Shown: in pieces, positions 25,402 to 34,089 of the stretch | How the letters are laid out: the number at the start of each line of letters is the position of its first letter | Numbering within the stretch: position 1 is the first letter of the stretch | Source: Methanoregula sp. UBA154 | Lineage (GTDB): Archaea > Halobacteriota > Methanomicrobia > Methanomicrobiales > Methanospirillaceae | Assembly: GCA_002502245.1 (NCBI GenBank) | Contig: DAPW01000016.1 | Coordinates: 10,804 to 74,803, forward strand | Reading direction: 5' to 3' | DNA: 64,000 bases | Position numbers and translations under genes: made by a program | The notes under the pieces: model-generated | What the model was told of the DNA's origin: nothing | What the model saw: the letters and a program-made list of their open reading frames with translations, nothing else | Databases searched by the model: none

Positions 25402-28356
25402 TCATCCTCCCTCCCGGATCGGGAATTCAACATTCACAACAGAGCCCCGGTCAGTGCTTTCGATTGTCAGGGTTCCCTGCAACTGGAGCACCAGGCTCCG
25501 CATAAGTTTCAGGCCCAGGCTCGTTGCCCGGCTGATATCCACATTCTCAGGAATGCCGATACCATCATCGCTGATCGTGATTCGGATAGTTCCGTTTTCC
25601 TTCCGCAGGACTACCGTCACGGTCCCGTACTGGCGGCCCCTGAAGGCATGCTTGAAGGCATTTGAGAGCGACTCGTTCACCACCAGTGCACAGGGAATCG
25701 CCTGGTCTACCGTGAGCAGGACATCTTCTGTCTCCACCTCGCAGGAAATCTCGGGTCCGGAACGCCCGTAGATGCTTGAGAGATCGGCTACCTGGTCCCG
25801 GATCTGGCCACCCATATTGATCTTGTCGAACTGCTTGCTCTCATACAGCCGCGTATGGATCTGTGCCATCGTCTTGATCTTCATCATCATGTCTGTCAGA
25901 ATGCCGGTTGTTGCCGGGTCCTGCGTCCTCATCCTCGTCATGTCGAGCAGGCCGGAGATGATCTGGAGATTGTTCTTGACCCGGTGGTGGATTTCCCGGA
26001 TCAGGATCTCTTTTTCTGCCAGGGCGGCAATGATCTTTTCATTGGCCTCTTTTGTTTCGGTCACATTCCTGAAATAACCGATAAGCCCGTCGATCTCGCC
26101 AATGGCACCCCTTTTGGGGACATAGGACCCGGAAAAGAAGTTCTTCTCACCGCTTGCGCTGATAAGGGGCATTTCCCTATAGACCGGGACACCGCTCTCC
26201 AGTACCTGCCTCTTGATCGTTGTCAGGCGATCAGCGTCTTCTTTCGACAGCATATCGTAATCCGTGTTTCCGATCATGTCCTTCTCGGTCAGACCCGGCA
26301 GGGGATTAATGACCTGGGTATACCGGAGTTCCTTATCCTGCACCTGGATGTGGTCCGGGATATTGGTGGCTATGATCCGGAATTTTTCAAGACTCTCCCA
26401 CAGGGCTTCCTCTGCCTGCCGGCGCTCGGTGATGTCGCGGTAGCTCCAGACCCGGCCGACAATGGCATCCCCTATCATCTGGGGCTTGGAATACCGTTCA
26501 AAAATCCGGCCGTCCTTCAGGGTGACCATGTCAAAACTTTCCCGCCCGGCATGGGTATAAAGTTCCCGTAAACGGGAGACGAACACCGGTGAATCTGTGA
26601 CCAGGGGTGTCATGTAGGCAAGCGCGGCATCCTCCGCAGCAGCATCGAGGATATGTTCCGGAATGCCCCAGATTGTACAGAAGGTCTTGTTGTAACTGGT
26701 AATATTCCCGGCATTGTCCACGACGAGTATACCGTCTGCGGTAGAATCGAGTGCTGCATTGAGCAGCGACGCGGTTTTCATGGCAGAATCTTCCGCGATT
26801 TTCCGCCCGGTGATATCCTGCCCCTGGGCGATGGTGGAGGAGACCGTGACGCCGTCAGTATCATGGATGTTCGCGGAATTCCAGAGCACGATCTTCGTTG
26901 TGCCGGAAACGTGCCGGATCGGGATCTCCACGGATACCCACCGTTCCCCGCTGCTCGTCTTCTGGATCAGTTCCATGGATTCCTGCCTTGTTTTTTCTGG
27001 AAAGAGGATCTCCAGCGGTTTTCCAAGCACCGCATCTGCAGGCATTCCGGTCAGGAACTCAAAGGCGTGGTTGAACCGCTGGATCCGGAATGAAGAATCC
27101 CAGACGATGATCGGAGCATTGGCATAATTGAATAGGTTCCCGAGATAATGGCTCGTCCCACGCAGGGCGTCCTCGATCTTCTTGCGCGCCATTGCCGTGG
27201 CCACGAGATCCGTCACTGCCTTCATCAGATCCAGTTCCTCATCAGTAAACGGCGCCCGGTCGCAACGCCCGAAAGATAGGGTCCCGAGCGTGCGGCGCTG
27301 GCTGATCAGCGGGTGGCACGCATAACCGGACACTCCGAGCGACCGGATCAGGCAAGTCCGTTCGTCGTCTGTATTGAGGACGTCGGAGACTACGATCCGC
27401 TCCCCGTTGCGGGCAACCTGGCCGCAGACGGCTTCGCCAAGATTCAGGTATTCAATCCTTCCTGCCTCCCCAGGGGGGATGCCAGCATAGGCGTTCAGCC
27501 GCATCCGTTGTCCGCTTTCGTCGATAAGGTAATTGAAGAAGGTATGGCAGTGGAGGTAGCGCATCACACGTTCCCCGACCGTCTGGACAATGGATTCGGG
27601 CTTTTCCGCACTCAGGAGCAGGCGGGCTGTTTCTGCAAGGATGTCCAGTTTTCCGTTCTCCCTTTTCAGTCTCTCGCCGATCTGGCGAAGTATCGTGATG
27701 TCCTGGAGGGTACCGATAAACACGGACCGGGGGACGTCCGTTACCGGCGCCCTTCCCCGCACTTCAGTCCAGACCTTCTTGCCGGTCTGCGTGGTAATTT
27801 CCGCTTCAAGGGAAAATGTTTCACCGGTCGCGAGGCAGTTCTCTATCCTGTTCCTGATAATGCGCTGGTCCTCTCTGGAGAAAATATTCAACCCCTCGGA
27901 AAACGTCGGACGATACGTGCGGGGGGCCTCGACAATGTTGTAAACACCCTCAGTCCACAGGAGGTCATCGGTGTGCGGATCTGCCTTCCACCCCCCGATC
28001 TTCGCAATTTTCTGGGTTTCCCGCAGGAACTGTTCACGCTCCCGCAGGGCTTCCTCTGCCTTCACCTGCCGGATGGTATCGGTTGCCACTTCGCCGGCTC
28101 CGCGGACCGGTCTGCAGGACAGGAAGACAAGAACCGTGCCGGAAAAAATCCAGAGGAGGGCCACAATCAATGCAATTGCCGTGCAGCCCGGGCATATGCT
28201 GCTGATGAGGATAATACCGGAGATATATCCGACAATACCTGCGATACCGGTCAGGATGGCAAGGAGGCCGAAGGCGCAGGTGAGTCTTTTCACGTTATCC
28301 ATTTCCGCCACATTCCTTGATACACTGACAGGACTGAAAGGAGGCGGAGTGATCAT
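25402..28356 (-). CDS. multi-PAS/GAF sensor histidine kinase
   Basis: About 984 residues. Two hydrophobic helices near 25-82 anchor it in the membrane. Then come PAS (~115-215), GAF (~250-395, 'LHCHTFFNYLIDESGQRMRL'), and three more PAS domains ('NAPIIVWDSSFRIQRFNHAF', 'ADGILVVDNAGNITSYNKTF', 'DHIQVQDKELRYTQV'). A HisKA_2-type region follows with the phospho-acceptor in 'REIHHRVKNNLQIISGLLDM' and a HATPase domain with 'NESLSNAFKHAF' and 'DDGIGIP'. The ligand cannot be read from sequence; PAS/GAF arrays often sense redox or small molecules. Start is ATG 28356 with AGGAAA upstream; ATG 28302 is an alternative. Confidence 0.92.
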   Translation of the reverse strand: MITPPPFSPVSVSRNVAEMDNVKRLTCAFGLLAILTGIAGIVGYISGIILISSICPGCTAIALIVALLWIFSGTVLVFLSCRPVRGAGEVATDTIRQVKAEEALREREQFLRETQKIAKIGGWKADPHTDDLLWTEGVYNIVEAPRTYRPTFSEGLNIFSREDQRIIRNRIENCLATGETFSLEAEITTQTGKKVWTEVRGRAPVTDVPRSVFIGTLQDITILRQIGERLKRENGKLDILAETARLLLSAEKPESIVQTVGERVMRYLHCHTFFNYLIDESGQRMRLNAYAGIPPGEAGRIEYLNLGEAVCGQVARNGERIVVSDVLNTDDERTCLIRSLGVSGYACHPLISQRRTLGTLSFGRCDRAPFTDEELDLMKAVTDLVATAMARKKIEDALRGTSHYLGNLFNYANAPIIVWDSSFRIQRFNHAFEFLTGMPADAVLGKPLEILFPEKTRQESMELIQKTSSGERWVSVEIPIRHVSGTTKIVLWNSANIHDTDGVTVSSTIAQGQDITGRKIAEDSAMKTASLLNAALDSTADGILVVDNAGNITSYNKTFCTIWGIPEHILDAAAEDAALAYMTPLVTDSPVFVSRLRELYTHAGRESFDMVTLKDGRIFERYSKPQMIGDAIVGRVWSYRDITERRQAEEALWESLEKFRIIATNIPDHIQVQDKELRYTQVINPLPGLTEKDMIGNTDYDMLSKEDADRLTTIKRQVLESGVPVYREMPLISASGEKNFFSGSYVPKRGAIGEIDGLIGYFRNVTETKEANEKIIAALAEKEILIREIHHRVKNNLQIISGLLDMTRMRTQDPATTGILTDMMMKIKTMAQIHTRLYESKQFDKINMGGQIRDQVADLSSIYGRSGPEISCEVETEDVLLTVDQAIPCALVVNESLSNAFKHAFRGRQYGTVTVVLRKENGTIRITISDDGIGIPENVDISRATSLGLKLMRSLVLQLQGTLTIESTDRGSVVNVEFPIREGG

Positions 28357-28917
28357 CACGTATCTTTCCTGAGAACAGTATTCGGAATCCGGTAAAGATA
28401 AAAAACAGGTATCATCATTTAAGGTTTTCCTTATGTTTCAAAAAGTGAGATTATCATGATCCGCCGGTACTCCTGCCCGGATAGCAAACGAAAGCGTGCC
28501 GGCTCATGGTTCCCGGTTCATCCTCTCAAAACGACCGGCGCTGGCACCTGAGAAGACGTGGCCGGATCGTGCATCTCCCCACGTTGTCACATCCGCTGAT
28601 AACTGAGTAATATTTTATCACCCTTTTTTGATAAAGAGCGGTACAATCCGGTCCCGCCGGAAAAAAGGAGGAGGACAGCCGATGGTCGAACGCGGAATGA
28701 GCCGGGGCATCACGCAGCACCAGGAACTGGTCATGGAACTGTGGGATGCACTTGAGCGATGACCGGAAAAGAGATCCTGATGAAACAGATGCCGATACAA
28801 AAATCATGATAACGGAGGCAATGATCAGGCACTTCCAGTTCAGGATCGATACCTTTGAGATGGTCCATAATATGCCGGATGAATGCGGAAAACCAGGATT
28901 CCGAAAGGTGCCTTTTT
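28357..28917. other. intergenic region between kinase and glycosylase genes
   Basis: 561 bases. It includes a TATA-like TAATATTTTATCA near 28610, a strong GGAGGAGG and a 26-codon ORF (listed separately). A longer plus-strand frame (28746-29021) overlaps the glycosylase gene and is doubtful. Confidence 0.5.
28682..28762 (+). CDS. possible 26-residue small protein
   Basis: ATG 28682 follows GGAGGAGG at about 9 bases, and a TATA-like GTAATATTTTATCA sits about 70 bases upstream, identical over 14 bases to the one at the Hsp20-like gene start (23656-23669, other strand). The peptide 'MVERGMSRGITQHQELVMEL' plus six residues has no known family. Good signals, but very short. Confidence 0.35.
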   Translation: MVERGMSRGITQHQELVMELWDALER

Positions 28918-29766
28918 TTATCCTTCCCGGGTCGAAAAAAGATATTCCTGCGCATATCCGCAGTATTCTCCAAAATGCTCCCGCGCAAAGCAGCGGATTC
29001 TGTCGTATTCACGTGCGGTGAGGGAGGACCCGATATTGAGATCCGTGAGATAGTACTGATGCATAATCCTTCGGATCCAGACATCAACCGGAAACGCCTC
29101 GTACTTCTGGAATGCGAAGAGGAGGATGCAATCAGCAGCTTTGGGTCCGATGCCGGGGAGTTTCATAAGTTCCCGGCGGGCTTCATTGCAGGGAAGCCTG
29201 CGGATTCTCTTCTCCCAGGCTTTTTCATCGGTCACGATGCCTGATGTTCCAAAGACATAGGGCTGGCGGTATCCGAGCCTGCACGCCGTCAGAAAGTCAG
29301 GGCCCCTGCACGAGATGGATGATGGTCCGGGGAAGGTGTAAAAGAGTTTCCCTTCAAATCCGACCGGCTGGCCGTACTGCTCCGCGATGGACGCTATCCT
29401 CCGACGGATCGTGGGGATATTCGAGTTTGTCGAGCATATGTACGAGATCGTGCATTCCCATGGCGGCTGGCGCACGAGACGAAGACCACGGTGTTTCACG
29501 ATGCACGCGTGGATAAACGGATCGCGGTCAATGGAAATAAGGATGGATTCAAGGTCGGTGTCCAGAGAGAAATAATTGCGGATGAACGATGCGGGCACCC
29601 CGGCGTACCTCAGTCTGTCCCCGTCCTGACGGATTTTCATCACCAGGCCCCCGGCTACGCCGTACCACCAGCCGTCCGCGGTGCGATCCCAGCGGAACAC
29701 CTGCCCGCAGCCAAGAGTTGCATCGAGGTCAAATGGCTGGTCCGGGTGCAGGGTGATGCTCGGCAT
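28918..29766 (-). CDS. 8-oxoguanine DNA glycosylase (OGG1 type)
   Basis: 282 residues. The N-terminal domain has 'LDATLGCGQVFRWDRTADGW', and the helix-hairpin-helix motif 'MKLPGIGPKAADCILLFAFQ' contains catalytic Lys209; 'FPVDVWIRR' supplies Asp228. It excises oxidised guanine and nicks the strand. ATG 29766 has AAGGA at a 7-base spacing; an in-frame upstream ATG at 29802 is less likely. Fits the oxidative-damage theme of the region but is not linked by promoter. Confidence 0.93.
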   Translation of the reverse strand: MPSITLHPDQPFDLDATLGCGQVFRWDRTADGWWYGVAGGLVMKIRQDGDRLRYAGVPASFIRNYFSLDTDLESILISIDRDPFIHACIVKHRGLRLVRQPPWECTISYICSTNSNIPTIRRRIASIAEQYGQPVGFEGKLFYTFPGPSSISCRGPDFLTACRLGYRQPYVFGTSGIVTDEKAWEKRIRRLPCNEARRELMKLPGIGPKAADCILLFAFQKYEAFPVDVWIRRIMHQYYLTDLNIGSSLTAREYDRIRCFAREHFGEYCGYAQEYLFSTREG

Positions 29767-29904
29767 TGCTGATCCTTGTCCACAGGTTTGTCCTGCAATC
29801 ATATTATCCTGTATACGGATTATGGACTACCGTTCTGGTACAGGCTGCCCGGCACCAGTTTTTCCCTTACCGGACCCGCTTTGCAGCATCGGAACGAATA
29901 GGCT

Positions 29905-29918
29905 TTTAATATATAAAT
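29905..29918 (+). promoter_or_regulatory. TATA box of a probably leaderless transcript
   Basis: TTTTAATATATAAA lies 15-28 bases before ATG 29933 and no ribosome binding site intervenes, so transcription probably begins at or next to the ATG. Confidence 0.6.
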
Positions 29919-29932
29919 CAATAGTTCTTGTT

Positions 29933-30262
29933 ATGGAACTGGCAGCAACCCTGAAAGCATTCATTGAAGAAGGACAGGACTGGGAACGCAAGCATACGTC
30001 GGTAAAAGGTGTCTCGATCATCAGGCTTCCGGCCACGAAGAACCGCGCTCCTTCCCTTGCCATCGATATCAACCCGATAGGGGATAACGGGCTCCCGATG
30101 AAGAAAAAGGGTATCATGATCATGAACGCGGCAGAGATTGCAGCGTTCCGGGCCGCATTTAACAATGAAAAGATCGACAGCCTGATAGCGGCGCTTGAAG
30201 AAGTACTGCCCGAACGCAGGTCATCAGGAAAACCGGCAAAACCGGATGTTCTGCAAATTTAG
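29933..30262 (+). CDS. conserved hypothetical protein
   Basis: 109 residues from ATG 29933; translation upstream in this frame would cross the TATA box. 'MELAATLKAFIEEGQDWERK' is helical, 'SIIRLPATKNRAPSLAIDIN' and 'MKKKGIMIMNAAEIAAFRAA' form strands and a final helix with a polar tail. No cysteines, signal or catalytic motif. I do not recognise a named family, although the layout is typical of small cytoplasmic archaeal proteins. Confidence 0.75.
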   Translation: MELAATLKAFIEEGQDWERKHTSVKGVSIIRLPATKNRAPSLAIDINPIGDNGLPMKKKGIMIMNAAEIAAFRAAFNNEKIDSLIAALEEVLPERRSSGKPAKPDVLQI

Positions 30263-30302
30263 ATAATAAACCAGAAAGCAACGCCGTATCGGATGGGTTT
30301 TC

Positions 30303-30785
30303 ATGAGGACATGGGCAGGCATGTGTGCAGTGCTGGTGATCATCGCAGTTGCGTTTACGGGATGTATCGGCGTGAAAACCCAGCCGGTCCCGCGTCCTGA
30401 AACCCCGTCACTGTTCGTGGATTACCAGCGCACCGGGGGAATTGCGGGCGTGAATGACCGGCTGGTGATCTTTGACAATGGCGTCGCGCTGGTCTCAAGC
30501 CGGACAACCAGCAGAGAGATCCTGCTCAATCAGTCAGATCTTGAACAGATCTCAGCAGCATTTGATGCAGCACAGTTCACGGTGCTTGAAGGGAACTACA
30601 CATCCCGCCGTGGAGGAGCGGATTTCATGCAGTACAGTATCAATTATCTGGGCAGGACCGTGAATACCGAAGATACTGCGATCCCTCCATCTCTTGAACC
30701 GGTCATCAGGGAGATGGACCGCATCCTGAGTACCGGCCTGAGCAGCGGGCAGACGGATCTTCAGCTTCCTGCTCTTGCCTCATGA
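30303..30785 (+). CDS. predicted lipoprotein
   Basis: 160 residues. Signal peptide 'MRTWAGMCAVLVIIAVAFTG' followed by Cys21 (lipobox FTGC). The mature part has 'PSLFVDYQRTGGIAGVNDRL' and 'VALVSSRTTSREILLNQSDL', resembling secreted protease-inhibitor-like or 'response to stimulus' folds found in archaeal lipoproteins, without a firm family. Anchored on the outer face of the membrane. 40 bases after the previous gene; possibly co-transcribed. Confidence 0.8.
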   Translation: MRTWAGMCAVLVIIAVAFTGCIGVKTQPVPRPETPSLFVDYQRTGGIAGVNDRLVIFDNGVALVSSRTTSREILLNQSDLEQISAAFDAAQFTVLEGNYTSRRGGADFMQYSINYLGRTVNTEDTAIPPSLEPVIREMDRILSTGLSSGQTDLQLPALAS

Positions 30786-31109
30786 TGTACGGGGACAAGG
30801 ATTGTCTTCCGGCACGATCCTTCTGCAGGGTATTACCGACCGGACCAGGGCATGACCCTGGCGGGGCGTCTGGATGCCCGGACACCTGGCAGATCTGCGT
30901 GAGTGCAGACAGTTCTGCGGGATGAACCTCCCAAAAAACCCGAACTGTTGTTTGGGCAGGGGACAGGTCCGGCCTGTGCCGGTTTCTCCACCGGACTCCA
31001 CCTGCATCTTGCGATGGCACCAGCGGGGAGGGAAGGAGGCAACGCGAATCGCTGACCCCAAGGGTATAAAGAGGAATTTCTCCCTGATTTTTTCAAAAGT
31101 GAAAACGGA
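30786..31109. other. intergenic region
   Basis: 324 bases between convergent genes (lipoprotein and nifB). No gene, RNA or strong hairpin recognised. Confidence 0.5.
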
Positions 31110-32003
31110 TTATTTGGTGTCGTACATGCACGACTGGATATCGTGGCCGAGCTTCCCAATGGCATCGGCACGGCACCGCTGGCAGTGGCGCATCTGTTTG
31201 ACATATTTGCTGCACGCGTCCTGCATCTTCCGCTTCATCTCGGGGGTTGGCGGGGTGATATTGGCAAACTTATACTGGGCGATGAGTGGGATTACATTGA
31301 AGGTATACACGCCCATCTCCCCGACCTTCTTGGCAATGGCCGGGATGTGATCCTCGTTGATGCCGGGGATATAGACCGTATTGATCTTCACAATCATGTT
31401 CCGCTTCACGGCCTCTTCAATGCCTTTGAGCTGCTGGGAAAGGAGGATCTTTGCCCCTTCAATGCCGGTGTAGCGTTTTCCCTTATACGTGATATGCTCG
31501 TAGATCTTCGCCCCAATCTCGGGATCGATGGCATTGAGAGTAACGGTAATATTCCCCACATCGTATTTCTGGAGGAGATCGATCTTTTCCGGAAGCAGCA
31601 GGCCATTGGTGCTGATACACTTGATAACATTGGGGTACTGCTCGTGAAGCTGCTTCAAAGTCTCGAAGGTCTCCTCGTTTGCGAGTGGTTCTCCCGGCCC
31701 GGCAATGCCCACGACCTTGATGTAATTATACTTGTCAACGACATTTTTCACGAGTTTCATGGACTCGTCCGGTTTCAGTACCCTTGTCGTGACCCCGGGC
31801 CGGCTCTCGTTGACACAGTCAAAATCGCGAATGCAGTAGTTGCACTGGATATTGCATTTGGGAGCAACCGGAACATGGCACCTGCCAAACGTATGGCACG
31901 CCTTTTCCGAGAAGCATGGATGCTCCTGGATCTTTCGCATCTGCGCCGGGTCCCACTGGACTTTCCTGCCCTGGACCTCAGCGACCCGTAGTTCATCAGC
32001 CAT
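31110..32003 (-). CDS. nifB: nitrogenase cofactor biosynthesis radical SAM protein NifB (stand-alone type)
   Basis: 297 residues. 'GRCHVPVAPKCNIQCNYC' carries the CxxxCxxC motif (Cys50, 54, 57), followed by 'VNESRPGVTTRVLKPDESM' and 'GIAGPGEPLANEETFETLKQ', all diagnostic of NifB. A C-terminal 'HCQRCRADAIGKLG' provides cysteines for the K-clusters. It lacks the NafY/NifX-like C-terminal domain of bacterial NifB, as in methanogens. It fuses two 4Fe-4S units into NifB-co. No nif structural genes are in the window. ATG 32003 lies about 30 bases below a TTTATTTATA box. Divergent from the FKBP gene. Confidence 0.93.
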   Translation of the reverse strand: MADELRVAEVQGRKVQWDPAQMRKIQEHPCFSEKACHTFGRCHVPVAPKCNIQCNYCIRDFDCVNESRPGVTTRVLKPDESMKLVKNVVDKYNYIKVVGIAGPGEPLANEETFETLKQLHEQYPNVIKCISTNGLLLPEKIDLLQKYDVGNITVTLNAIDPEIGAKIYEHITYKGKRYTGIEGAKILLSQQLKGIEEAVKRNMIVKINTVYIPGINEDHIPAIAKKVGEMGVYTFNVIPLIAQYKFANITPPTPEMKRKMQDACSKYVKQMRHCQRCRADAIGKLGHDIQSCMYDTK

Positions 32004-32137
32004 ATTCAATACTACCAGATGCGTTATTATGGTATAAATAAAGTACAATTGTGCCGGTCCCGGTACCGCGAGAACCATTCCTGTAACTATTGCAGACGAT
32101 CGTGAAAGAATGCAGGGAAACCGTATACGAGGATATC

Positions 32138-32704
32138 ATGAAAAAGTCTGATAAACAGAAGGGAAAGAATGCGGTAGCAAACCGTAAAAAACAATACATC
32201 CGGTATGCTGTTGCGGCCGCAGCCGTCATTGTCATCCTGGTTGTCGCAGGATTTTACCTGTTCAACCCGCCCGTGGCAAAAGACGGAGACACGGTCATGG
32301 TCTACTACACCGGGAGCTTTGAGAACGGAACGGTCTTTGACTCCAATACCGACGGGGACCCGTTCATCTTCACCATAGGGAACTCGAGCCTGATAGCCGG
32401 ATTCGAGGAGGCGGTCATCGGAATGACCGTTAATTCGACAAAGACCGTGAATATTCCGGCTGACAAGGCCTATGGCCCGCACCTGGCCAGCCTTGTCCAC
32501 GTGGTGAACCGGTCGGACCTGCCTGAAGATATGGAGCCACAAGTCGGGAAATTTTATACTCTCTCGAGAAGTGCGGACGGTGCCGTTGCACGGGTACGGA
32601 TTGTCAATGTCACGAGCGATACGGTGACCATCGATGAAAACCATCTGCTCGTCGGCCAGAACGTAATATTCACCATCCAGTTCGTCGGGTTTTATACGAA
32701 CTGA
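32138..32704 (+). CDS. membrane-anchored FKBP-type peptidyl-prolyl isomerase
   Basis: 188 residues. A basic N-terminus, a single membrane helix ('AVAAAAVIVILVVAGFYLF'), then the FKBP core 'DTVMVYYTGSFENGTVFDSN' and 'LIAGFEEAVIGMTVNSTKTV' with 'PADKAYGPH'. The insert-in-flap arrangement is SlyD-like. Orientation implies the isomerase domain is outside the cell, helping to fold exported proteins. GAGG precedes ATG 32138; the ORF upstream lacks support. Confidence 0.92.
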   Translation: MKKSDKQKGKNAVANRKKQYIRYAVAAAAVIVILVVAGFYLFNPPVAKDGDTVMVYYTGSFENGTVFDSNTDGDPFIFTIGNSSLIAGFEEAVIGMTVNSTKTVNIPADKAYGPHLASLVHVVNRSDLPEDMEPQVGKFYTLSRSADGAVARVRIVNVTSDTVTIDENHLLVGQNVIFTIQFVGFYTN

Positions 32705-33131
32705 TTCTTTTTTTGCACATTCGAAAAGAAAAAATTCTGGTTTTTTTTGGTAACCTGATCCTCCTGCGATTCCGGTATCATCACCGCAAGAGTATTGGGA
32801 TTTCCTGATGATTTATGAAAATTGAATGAACAAGATTTGATGAATAGATTCTTTACCATCTTCATTATCTGGGATGAACGCCGCCGCCCCCGACGGGGCG
32901 CTCCCGCGGCGGCCTCAATTCGTTTTGCATTCACGAAACCGGCGATCCGGACCGCCATTCCCCGGTGAACCCTATGCCGTGGAGCGTCACACATGAAGGA
33001 ACCGATATCCATGGTTCGGGGAATACATCCAAAAGAGTCATGTACATCTCCCGGGCACAAGACACGGGTCTGTGAACGACGGCAGATATTTTTGAAGGGT
33101 TGTGCTTGATGGGAAAAGAGCAGAAACCGGA
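32705..33131. other. intergenic region
   Basis: 427 bases between the FKBP gene and tRNA-Val. T-runs just after the FKBP stop (32705-32712 and 32740-32747) may terminate it. The rest is dispersed repeat copy 3 and unassigned sequence. Confidence 0.55.
32797..32919. repeat. dispersed intergenic repeat, copy 3
   Basis: Shares GGATTTCC, TATGAAAATTG, ATGAA, GATTCTTTAC, GGGATGAACGC and CGCGGCGG, in order, with 4509-4600. Its GC-rich part forms a nested hairpin (GCCCC-cgac-GGGGC inside CCGCCG/CGGCGG). Confidence 0.65.
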
Positions 33132-33205
33132 TGGGCCCGGCCGGATTCGAACCGGCGACCTCCGCCGTGTAAGGGCGACGTCATAACCAACTAGACCACG
33201 AGCCC
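33132..33205 (-). tRNA. tRNA-Val (anticodon TAC)
   Basis: A full cloverleaf reads on the minus strand: acceptor GGGCTCG/CGGGCCC with discriminator A, D arm with TAGTTGGTTA, anticodon stem TCGCC/GGCGG closing the loop CTTACAC (anticodon TAC), and T arm GCCGG-TTCGAAT-CCGGC. No CCA is encoded and there is no intron. Confidence 0.96.
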
Positions 33206-33344
33206 CAGACTCCTACTAATGTCGCCCTGCACCCACTTAATATTGTTGATAACCAGACAGCAGGGCAACAGGTTCCCTGACGGATATGAAAAACGGCGGG
33301 AAATTTTCCCGCCGGCATACGGAAGCGGAATCTCCGCTCCTGTT

Positions 33345-33845
33345 CTACGAGGGATCGAACTGCAGGATCTTATTGTTCATCTTGTCAAAGATCAGCAGCT
33401 GACCATCCATGATCGAGTATGTTTCAGCCCACTCGAGATCGGTGAAAAAGGCAGATTCCTGGGTCATTACGCCGTATGGGGTCTGGCAGACCTTGGTCGG
33501 GACAACCGGGCGCCGGAACCAGATCCGTGATGAGTCGCCAAGCTGGTAGTCCGCGGCATACCCATTACAGCCACCTGAACCGGTGACCTTCCCTTCATTA
33601 AAGAATGTTGCCGTGACAGTACTTCCATCGGCCACTTTGGACCAGACCCCTTTCGTATCATCAAACCACGCAAGCTTCCAGGTAGTACTGGTCAGGGACG
33701 GTCCAGCTGCTGCGGGTGTGGCAGTCTGGATCGTGGTGGGAACGGTTGTCGTTGATGCCGGAGTCTGTGCAGGCTGGTTTGTACAGCCACTTACAAGAAC
33801 GGCCAGGACAAGCAGGCCGATGCAGGCGAAAAGCGGAACTTTCAT
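33345..33845 (-). CDS. META/HslJ-domain lipoprotein
   Basis: 166 residues. Signal peptide with lipobox VSGC (Cys near residue 20), a Thr/Pro/Ala-rich linker, then a META domain: 'LTSTTWKLAWFDDTKGVWSK', 'GSGGCNGYAADYQLGD', 'MTQESAFFTDLEWAETYSI' and 'LLIFDKMNNKILQF'. META domains occur in HslJ and related envelope proteins and are often linked to stress or inhibitor resistance. ATG 33845 gives the proper signal peptide length. Confidence 0.88.
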   Translation of the reverse strand: MKVPLFACIGLLVLAVLVSGCTNQPAQTPASTTTVPTTIQTATPAAAGPSLTSTTWKLAWFDDTKGVWSKVADGSTVTATFFNEGKVTGSGGCNGYAADYQLGDSSRIWFRRPVVPTKVCQTPYGVMTQESAFFTDLEWAETYSIMDGQLLIFDKMNNKILQFDPS

Positions 33846-34089
33846 ACTAAATGAAGAATTCGTTTTGAAAAATAAACATAGCGATCTGACCAAGGAATAT
33901 CAGTGAGGGTCGACCGATCATACCGGTTTCGAACTCCCTCAACCCGAAGGCATTTCGATCTCTCGTCTGATATCGTGTATCGCTGGAGATCTCAAAGGTT
34001 TATCTTTCCAACCACTGAGTCTATCGTCGTGGTTGTCAGTGAGGAATCACGGATGAAAAAAAGTAGGTTATCCAGACGGGAGACCGTCG

